Assembly: GCA_032622095.1 (NCBI GenBank)
Contig: CP136062.1
Location: 145,208,089 to 145,272,088 of the forward strand
DNA: 64,000 nt
From: Siphonodentalium dalli
Taxonomy: Eukaryota; Mollusca; Scaphopoda; Gadilida; Siphonodentaliidae
Reading direction: 5' to 3'
Shown here: one piece after another, positions 55,616 through 64,000 of the stretch
Layout: every line of letters begins with the position of its first letter
Position numbering within the stretch: the first letter of the stretch is position 1
The notes under the pieces: model-generated
The model's database searches: none
The model's input: the letters and a program-made list of their open reading frames with translations, nothing else
Told to the model about the DNA's origin: nothing
Translations under genes and position numbers: made by a program

Positions 55616-57667
55616 GGGTGTGTCTTTTTACCGGATTCCGGATCCCGGATTTCGACCCGGATTTCGACCCGGATTTAGGTGTCTTTTTACCGGATTTCGA
55701 CCCGGATTCGGGTATGAATTTCATGCTTGTTTTATCACACATTTAACCCATTAAAAGCCGTTTCTGACACGCGGAAACTGGTTAGGAGGTGAGATTAAAC
55801 CAATATAGGGCTGTCGTGCTCATTCAACCCGATTAATCGTATTTAAAGGTACATATCGTGCCCGGATCAGCATACTTCTTATTTTTTCATATAGACACAG
55901 CGGTTGGATTGATTTTACGTGATCATGATGGCATTTAAGGGAACACACCATGTCCGGATCCGAATTAACTATCTCGTAATTATTGATCATATTTAAAGGT
56001 AGATATCATGTCCGGGTCCGGTTTTTTCTCTCTCTCTCTTTTTCCATATAAATTATCGTCTTTTTGATATATTAAATGTCACGTGGAACAAAGTTATAAG
56101 TTGATTTTGAGACGTTATACTAGGCTGTTGGATTGATTTCACGGAATGATCTCAAAATCAACTTCTAACTTCCTCTTAACTCAGCTGACATTTAATATAT
56201 TAAATAGGCGTTAATTTATATGGAGATTTTTTTTTTTTAAACCGGATCCGGGCATGGTCTGTACTTTTAAACTAGATAATCACTGTATAAACTGTAGCTG
56301 GCTGCAACGGGATGAATATACTAGCAGTGTTTTATAACGATTCGGGCGGCCAGACTATATAATCACTGTATAAACAGTAGCGGGCTGCAACGGGATGAAT
56401 ATGCTATCCGTCTTTTTATAACGATTCGGGCGTCGTGACATAAAACGCTTAATACAAGTCGTACATCTATCTCACTTAAACCGGCTTAAATATCTAATTT
56501 ACAATAGTAATACTACTAGTATCACAAATATAATCGTTTATAATCGAACTAAAACAATAAACCATTTAAACTGCACCAGGTTTTTTTGTGGGCTGGGGAA
56601 AAGTTTTTTTTCACAGAAGCAAGTCAATTTATTTCAATCCCAATGATATCACTGTTAAACGCAACCTGTGCCATGTTTTCGCGGGTCTGAAATGTCTTTT
56701 AATGTGTTAAACATGGGTTATAATAAACATAAAATTGAGATCAGGGTTCGGGTCGAAATTAGAAAAAGACACATAAAATCCGGTTCCAGATCCGGGCATA
56801 AAGTTTGTCTATAAATGGGCTCATTCTCGCGTGAAATCAATCCAAGCGCCATGTTCACCGTTTCCAAATAAACTGAGTTCCGCGTGGCTCAGCTGCCATT
56901 TAATGTATTAAATACTTGACTATTTATATGAAATAGAAACACCGGGAATGATCTGATCTTTAATCAACATCTATAACCTAGTTCCACGCGACTCAGTTTA
57001 CATTTATTGTATTAAATAAGCATTACTTTATAAGAAGAAAAATCCGGATCCGGGCATAATCTGTACCTTTAAATATTATCAGTAAATACGTGGAAATTAA
57101 TTCGGTTTTGCGCATGGTGTGTACCTTTAAATGCGATAATCATTCCGTGAAATAAATCCAACAGCCTAGTATAACGTCTCAAAATCAACTTATAACTTTG
57201 TTCCACGTGACATTTAATATATCAAAAAGACGATAATGTATATGGAAAAAGAGAGAGAGAAAAAAACCGGATCCGGACATGATATCTACCTTTAAATGTG
57301 ATCAATAATTACGAGATAATTAATTCGGATCCGGACATGGTGTGTTCCCTTAAATGCCATCATGACCACGTAAAATCAATCCAACCGCCGTGTCTATATG
57401 AAAAAATAAGAAGTATGCTGATCCGGGCACGATATGTACCTTTAAATACGATTAATCGGGTTGAATGAGCACGACAGCCCTATATTGGTTTAATCTCACC
57501 TCCTAACCAGTTTCCGCGTGTCAGAAACGGCTTTTAATGGGTTAAATGTGTGATAAAACAAGCATGAAATTCATACCCGAATCCGGGACGAAATCCGGTA
57601 AAAAGACACATAAATCCGGGTCGAAATCCGGGATCCGGAATCCGGAATCCGGTAAAAAGACACACCC
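55616..57667. mobile_element. Non-autonomous DNA transposon with long inverted repeats and 9-bp target duplication (MULE-like)
   Basis: 2052 bp. The ends read GGGTGTGTCTTTTTACCGG and its complement. Inverted repeats are about 530 bp each (55616-56150 and about 57140-57667). Both flanks read cgtgcaatg (55607-55615, 57668-57676). Long inverted repeats plus a 9-bp duplication are the known signature of Mutator-like elements; no transposase is present, so the class is inferred. Inside are many copies of a ccggatccgg(a/g)cat word joined to (g)tacctttaaa, and an 80-bp direct duplication at about 56273-56430. Confidence 0.85.
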
Positions 57668-57676
57668 CGTGCAATG

Positions 57677-58796
57677 CTATAACAATGTTATGACAAGTTG
57701 AAGATGTATAAAACATACGCAAATAACATATCTTCGAGAAACCGAAGACGTCAAATAAAACCTAAATAAATATATTTTGACATGATTTAAACTTCGACAA
57801 ACTTCTAAATCTTAGGACTTTGACGGGGCTACATTGAAAACAAATGCGCCAGTTAATATTGATCAATTAATTCTTGACTCAACTGTCAGAAATATCTCAC
57901 ACAAAAAGACCGGAATAGACCAAATACGTCACTAAATAAGTGATTAATTTCTTATCCCAATATGAGGAATATCAACTTTCACACCACAGACGTCGTAATA
58001 ATCGTCACGTAACCAAACCAGCATAATTTGGCTGAACCAGACTCAGACTGGTTATTTCAAAGCCACTCGACCTGCCTATCAGCGTGAATAAGCGCGAAAT
58101 CGTCACATGTGCATGCTTTAATAATAAAACTCAAAATATCTCAATTCGCACTTAGCTTGCGACCGTTCTCCTGAAGGTCGCAGTAAAATGCAGATCAAGC
58201 CACATGAGTTTCCATAGAATATGCAAATTTAAACTGGAATCCGATGTATTTCGTCACGAATGTGACATATAGATTGCATGAAATATGCAACTTCTCCTGA
58301 ATGACGATGTTACACACTGGTCAAGCCATTGGAGATTGCATAGACTATATATGCAAATTTAAACTGGAATCCGATGTATTACATCACGAATAGGACATAT
58401 CTATTGCATGAAATATGCCAAAATAATAGTGCACGTGAAGTAGCACCCAAGTAGAATCCAATGTATTCTGTATATACATGTATGTAAACAGGCATACATA
58501 ATGTCTAATTATCTAAATTATGCGCTTTGTCCCTGGCAAAATAGACACAAAACGCTAGCTTAAAGTATAGTTTGTATGGCCCTTTAACAAAGTTAATCGG
58601 GATGGTATAATTATACGTGCCCAAATATGCAACAATAACCTCATTAATTTTGATGTATACATGTACATCGCATGTGTGCGTCTAATCCGCGCGGTACGTG
58701 GTATCCATATTGGCACTTAACCGAACCTCGTTATGTTAATAGGACTCTTGAGTGTATGTTTACACAGATCGTATCGAAATTTACATGCATACATAC
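57677..58796 (-). other. Lectin gene intron 1, upstream part
   Basis: Holds an 80-bp direct repeat (about 58211-58290 and 58339-58420, both with gcaaatttaaactggaatcc). No exon seen. The donor GTATGT lies at 58791-58796. Confidence 0.6.
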
Positions 58797-59076
58797 CATA
58801 CACTTTCCATTCAGGACTCTTTATGATTGCGATTCCACCAGCCCTCTCCTTTTTGAACAACACACATTCCGATGTGGCTTTTTTGTGAGCAAATCTTGTG
58901 CATCCTTTTGCCAGGAGGCAACGCCGTGTGCATGCTATGTCACCCAGGGATGTTTCGGACGCCATGTCACCACCAGAAAGCACTTCGCCGTCAGTAACGT
59001 TACTTTCTGTGAAACTAATAGTGACACCATGGCACAACTTCACGGACAACGTGACGACCAGAATTCCGAAGAACAT
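58797..59076 (-). CDS. PAN/C-type lectin secreted protein, exon 1 (signal peptide and PAN-like module)
   Basis: ATG at 59074-59076. Residues 1-17 (FFGILVVTLSVKLCHG) form a signal peptide. Residues about 41-92 look like a PAN/apple module: C49, C53, C59 and C71 in CTRRCLLAKGC, TRFAHKK and CVLFKKE, ending with WKVY. The donor G|GTATGT at 58797/58796 leaves phase 1, matching exon 2, and the joined codon is glycine (WKVYGKAC). PAN modules bind protein or carbohydrate; paired with a lectin domain the product is probably an extracellular recognition protein. The upstream promoter was not identified. The gene spans 38.1 kb for only 708 coding bases. Confidence 0.85.
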
Positions 59077-59843
59077 ATTTTATTTGTTTAACATGCCACT
59101 AATAGTCAGTCACTTATAACGACGAAAGAACAGGAGGCCACAGAACAAGTCGTACCATTAGTGCATCGGCGTCACACCATTTGACATGTTGAGCAGTGTA
59201 CGGGTGTCTAAGTTTTGAAAAGGAGTCTGCTGTTTAGAGAGCTACTTGACGAGAAACAGTCATCAATAACTCATCGTCCAATAGTAATATAAAAGGGAAA
59301 CGTTTTTCCGCCGTTATGCTCTATCACGCAATGGATGCCGTTCGATGGTACACTTCCATTATGTATGTGATATGTGGGACATTAGCCCAATGGTCCGAAT
59401 CAAATCATTTGAAGCTAACAACTTCTATTGTTAAACGAAGTCGTTTCTCGTTTTAATCACTGAATGCAACCACATGCACAAAGTAGCAATACCAGAGGTA
59501 GGTCCATAACGATAAGATAAGCAATGAATATTAAAGTTATGCTAGTCCCATGTGTGGCATATAGCATCAGAAAAGCCGACAAGGCTGAATCAGGTGTGGC
59601 ATAATCATAAGATTGGCAGGAAAGTTGAATTCGATAATGGTGCTGGTTATGCTTTTGACAGCATATTGCACTTTAAAAGTAGCCATGCATTTAAATCGCT
59701 ATATTATAGTTCTGTTGTAATATTCATCCGAACCAAAGGATTCGCCGACCGAACTTTTACTTAGTCATCATATATGATACAACATTATCGAACAAATAAG
59801 AACAACGAATACATAGCGATGACGCGTGCGAGTATCGGTGCCG
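59077..59843. other. Upstream flank of the lectin gene
   Basis: Presumed 5' untranslated and promoter region of the minus-strand gene. The tataaaagg word at about 59289-59297 faces the plus strand and does not suit the gene. Nothing else recognised. Confidence 0.4.
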
Positions 59844-59847
59844 TTAA

Positions 59848-60199
59848 CCCTTTACCAACAAACCGGCCAAAACCGGCCAAATAAAGCTTCAACAGCCTAA
59901 AATATCTTCGGTCTGTCTCAATAGAACCATACAAATATGGATATCATTGGAACCGGCTCCTTGACCACATTGTGATAGTTACAGTTATGCCCTGTGCCAA
60001 TGCATTCTCTTATATATGCATTGGCCTAAAAAAAATCTTTTTTTAACACTTTTTACCATTTTTTCTTACATTCTTTAACAATTTTATAATTTTTAATGTA
60101 TTAAGCCAATGCATTCTCTTATATATGCGAGGCGACCTATGGTCGACTCGCATATATAAGAGAATGCTTTGGCACAGGGCCCTTCTGTTGGGTAAAGGG
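59848..60199. mobile_element. Second TTAA-target MITE (352 bp)
   Basis: The ends read CCCTTTACCAACA and TGTTGGGTAAAGGG (one extra G), flanked by TTAA at 59844-59847 and 60200-60203. Inside, gccaatgcattctcttatat recurs as direct and inverted copies forming hairpins, also shared with about 10738-10917. piggyBac-type by target and ends. Non-coding. Confidence 0.85.
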
Positions 60200-60203
60200 T
60201 TAA

Positions 60204-60950
60204 GTCCGTTGTTACCATGTCACCTAAATGCCAATATGACTACTCCTATCTCCTTCTCTTACCGCAGTGTCGTTGTATTTTAACTGAGATTAAAGGGGTA
60301 CTGTACTCCAATGGTGTTCTTGGTTTCTATAGTCTCTGAGTCGTAGAATAAGGTAATCTGTTTTTCACTATTTGAAAGTCTTGAGTGCGAAGTAATGTTA
60401 CAGATGACAGATTAGCCGGAATGCGAAAATACAAATTGTCGAGTAATTTTTGAAATTTTTTCAAGCAAATGAATCAAATAAATGTTAAATTATATGCATA
60501 CTAGTCCCATATACTCATTAAAGTCATTGCATATTCACTAATCAGTGAGTGGCTTGAGTTTACGCTCCGTATAAACATATTTTGTACACGATCACGTTTG
60601 CAACGCGTAGTCCAATCCACTACCCATCAATTAATTGTATTAAGTCTTGTACACGGAAATTCGTAATTTAATTTATGGCTGCAGCAATAAATTAAATTTT
60701 TATCAAATTATTAACATTGATTTTAAGATAACCTATTAACCTATACGTATACAGAATACATGTTCGACTCAAATTACTTATTTTTCTATATGTTATCGAT
60801 ATTAGATCGTTGTTATTGCCGGGAATTTATTGAAAAGCCACATGGCGGTTTGCGCTCCAAAAATCTACCTAATAATATTCGCTTTTGAATGTTTCCAGGA
60901 ATCGAAATAGGTCGATAAATACTCGAACTACCTTTATACGGGCATCACAT
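60204..60950. other. Spacer, nothing recognised
   Basis: AT-rich unique sequence. I see no ORF or repeat. Confidence 0.5.
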
Positions 60951-61170
60951 GTCACAGAAAGACACATCGACGTCATAAAAACATTAACTTATCCCAGAAA
61001 GACGCATCGACGTCATAAAAACATTAACTTATCCCAGAAAGACGCATCGACGTCATAAAAACATTAACTTATCCCAGAAAGACGCATCGACGTCATAACA
61101 AATACAACAACCTTTATACGGGCATTAACTTATCACAGAAAGACGCATCGACGTCATAAAAAATACAACT
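60951..61170. repeat. 40-bp minisatellite with atcgacgtcat core
   Basis: Units gacgcatcgacgtcataaaa plus an acattaacttatcccagaaa spacer recur at 60961, 61001, 61041 and 61081 (exact 40-bp period). A fifth diverged copy near 61141 follows a repeated acctttatacgggcat. The gacgtca core resembles a CREB-type half site; function unknown. Confidence 0.9.
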
Positions 61171-62539
61171 TTGAACACGGTGTTTGGGTCCCAAATAAAC
61201 AACAGCCATGTGCTCGGTTTGGATCAGAAAACAGCGTTCCGTGTTAGTCTATTAATGATATGGTAGAACTAAAGAGTGTTTGTTTCACATCTGTGCGAAA
61301 AATTGAAAACAGCTGGAAAATGGTTGTGACCATGGCAAGTATATTAATAGTTCGTGTATTTATCAACGTATCTCACACCTTCTTCCAAATTGCGTATAGA
61401 CAAAATTTGGAAGCTCGAATGAACCATGCGCCTTTAAATTGTTTTTCCCCCATTGAATAGATATATTATATACATATTAGCAATGCACACTTAACAGTTT
61501 ATACAATTGTAAGTACGCATGCAATATGTCGTATGTACTCGAGTGTATATACAGTGTACACGCATTTATGCAAATAGAAAGCATACTGAAATGTGTCTTG
61601 ATCACAATATATATCACTTTACTCGCGCCATACACATATTGCGCAATGGGATATTGTAATACGACACGCGGCAATTATATTTTTAGATAAGGGTTAGAGC
61701 ACAAGAATTTATCTTTACCAGAATAAATCGAGTCGAAGACGAAATTTGTTCTGGTAAAGAATTATTCGAGTGCTCTGACCGACTCAGAGCACAATTGATC
61801 CCATATAATTCATTCAACTGGAAATGTGCCGCTGATCGTGTTTTGACCACGACGCACAATCCGTGCGCTGGCCTCGATTGGTTACAATGGCCGGTTGGCC
61901 ACGCCCAACAACGTGATTAACATGAACTGATCGCCGTTTAATGTGAATAGATATGTCCGAAACAACACGGACTGGCTCCACTTTGAAGCGCCCGTGCGAT
62001 TTGTCTGTTATGAGTTGCGTGTGCCAAACAATGGGATACTCACTGGACTATTCCTTCGCCAGCCTTGGGAATTGGTGTGCTTTACCAAAAATCAGGGAAC
62101 GATTTCAACAATGGGATTGTGCTCTAATACATGTTAATTGCAAGCCAATATACGTTATTCAGCGCGATTCAATTGTGGGCACATATACACCAGCAGACGC
62201 CACATATAAAACTCGTGGTATAATATAATGTGGTCTATTCCACAAACAATGTGTATTGATCAAATGGAGCAATGACACACACAAATGCGAGACCATGAAC
62301 AAATAATCTTTTCTCATCACATGTTGGTCCAATGTAGGATGCCTTCCACAACAACATCGCATGTGAGGAATTCTGCAGACGACAGCAAATCCAGGGATGA
62401 AATTGAGGTATTCCAAATATAATTTTAGTTTTATAAATAGTTCCTGTATATGCGAGAGGAGCAATAAATGTACATGCGTTGCATTATCTCGGAATATTGG
62501 CACCCAAAATGCTTGCATAATTATTTTATCTCATATATA
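61171..62539. other. Spacer with imperfect hairpin and a dispersed repeat
   Basis: About 61698-61780 forms an imperfect hairpin (agagcac...tctttaccagaa and its complement). 62065-62131 is the second copy of the repeat at 17970-18029. No gene supported. Confidence 0.55.
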
Positions 62540-64000
62540 TCGTTGTGGAGATGATGTTTGCCATACAGAGATATTTAGCTTTGTGTTTTGGGTGTTCCCT
62601 GCATAGTAACCAGAATTGCCAGATAGACGAAGCACAAGCTTTAACCATCCGAATTAAATTAAGTGATTCACTTGACCAATCACACATGCTTGATATGTGA
62701 AGATTGTTTGATTTACAATTTCTTTGAGTCGGCGATGGAAACATTCCAGAATATGCAAACATTGTGACACAATGGTTGAGATCACATCGATGCAGGATTG
62801 AGAACATTTCCATCGCTAAAGCAAGGCCGTTCATAACAGAGGTGCCCTTCGAAATTAAAAAGAAACATTTTTAGAGCTTCTCGATGAGTGTTTGAAAGAT
62901 ATATTAGTGTACTCAAAAAATATCAGTTTTCGGTTTAAGTCGATATGCAGTGGTGTTAAAACGAACAATGGCAAAAGGAAGTTCTGTATTTAGTCTACGT
63001 GTAGTAGGTTGGCATTGCATGTTTTATGCACAATCGATAGTCTCTATCAAGTTTAAATTTTGGTGATTGTCAGGTTGTACCACATTTCAAATCCATATAA
63101 TTCCTTTGGAATCACTACACAATTCAATGTTTCAAATTTTTAAGAGAAAGGGGAGGATTCAGGGATTTTGTGAAATAGCATACGACATGCATCGAGAAAT
63201 GTCTTTGTTAGCATTTCGCATGCTCTGTCAGTATCTCGATATATTTCCGTCTGATCATTTTGAGGGATACCAATGTGAATAACGCCTCTGACTTCTTTCA
63301 ACGATTTTGATCCGAGAAACCATTTATGTCCTGTAATTTGAGCGTTTACGTGTGGTCGCATTGTCAGGTCAATAATTTCGCTTTTTTTTATTTCCATAAT
63401 TACTGTATACTTATATATACATTTAGTAGATTCTTCGTGCCACATTCTACGAGAGAATACAGACACCATCGGTCGTTGTCGGACATGAACCCGATGTGGA
63501 ATATATATGTGAGTTCTTGCAGGAGGTCGTCTATATAGATGAGGTACAAACACGAGGACACAACAAACTATAATGCTGTGTCCATTGCTCTATAATGATA
63601 TTTATTTTTTTAGAAATTACCCTCATACCGTACTTTCTTTTTAATATCCGTGTACATGGCAGCAACAACTCTAACTATACGCCATCCGAGGCCTTTATAT
63701 TTTAACTTATAAATTAGTACTTCGTATCATAATATATCAAAAGCTTTTTGGTAATTAAAAATGCGGCGTATACTGTGGAGTTGTTGAGATATGCAAATTA
63801 TCCAACATCTTGGAGTATATATAAATTAACTGTGCAACCAACTTCTTTCTTGAAACCATTTTGCACACAGTTTGGAAAACGCCAAAGTCCTATTTGTCCG
63901 AAAAAGCGAATGACTGGCGAAGCGAAAATAGCACAATTGCATGCTCAAATCTTTAAAAATAAAATGCTCACTCTGACGATTAATTCAACACCATGACCAC
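62540..64000 (-). pseudogene. LINE relic (reverse transcriptase and C-terminal region), running off the window
   Basis: On the minus strand from the window end: IFNYQKAFDIL followed by a stop, KYKGLGWRIVRVVAAMYTDI, LYLIYIDDLLQELT, then GHKWFLGSKSLKEVRGVIHI and DRACEMLTKTFL, VIPKELYGFEMWYNLT, and a tail with WQFWLLCREHPKHKAKYLC. These follow the order of an invertebrate LINE with FLGxxxLxEVxxxxHVG and LPKALYGCELW-type motifs. Multiple stops and frameshifts, and the YADD segment seems deleted. A dead copy. Confidence 0.75.

Overview
This is a eukaryotic, metazoan nuclear window. It is AT-rich, carries long CA and TA microsatellites and consensus spliceosomal junctions, and holds a secreted PAN plus C-type-lectin gene. 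The mix of a Polinton/Maverick, a Penelope-like remnant, several LINE relics and TTAA elements fits a marine invertebrate, probably a lophotrochozoan such as a mollusc. The species cannot be decided from the sequence alone.

Layout. 1-10222: a composite tandem array in which a block of about 6.45 kb appears twice (1-3791 and 6472-10222), separated by about 1.07-kb units. 11017-16199: a second tandem array with a period of about 1343 bp, one copy of which is split by a 753-bp piggyBac-like MITE. 18812-19310: the GIY-YIG end of a Penelope-like element (minus). 20984-59076: one minus-strand host gene in three exons (58797-59076, 47166-47333, 20984-21243). The phases fit exactly and give a 235-residue secreted protein (signal peptide, PAN-like module, QPD-type C-type lectin domain). 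Its introns of 25.9 kb and 11.5 kb are filled with transposons. 59077-64000: a TTAA MITE, a 40-bp minisatellite, hairpins and another LINE relic running off the window.

The centrepiece is a Polinton/Maverick at 28930-45250 (16321 bp) in intron 2. It has AG...CT termini, inverted repeats of about 1.1 kb and a perfect 6-bp target duplication (tccata), and it lies inside the reverse-transcriptase region of a minus-strand LINE. The plus strand carries a packaging ATPase, two small basic proteins, a DDE integrase with chromodomain, a membrane protein with a PC4-like tail, a penton-like minor capsid protein, a small linker protein, the double-jelly-roll major capsid protein and an adenain-like protease. 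The minus strand carries a protein-primed family B DNA polymerase with a spliceosomal intron.

The unexpected part lies between the capsid cassette and the polymerase. Two adjacent minus-strand genes encode a TATA-binding-protein-like protein (36076-36591), with all four DNA-intercalating phenylalanines kept, and a protein with two tandem PC4-like domains (36603-37214). With the possible third PC4-like domain at 32837-33277 and a recurrent AATAAAGAGCGTT motif between genes and inside the polymerase intron, this looks like an element-encoded transcription-initiation module. I do not know of one described for Polintons, but I could not search. This copy also shows decay: an in-frame TGA and a frameshift in the polymerase, a lost glycine in the ATPase P-loop, and no ATG for one small gene.
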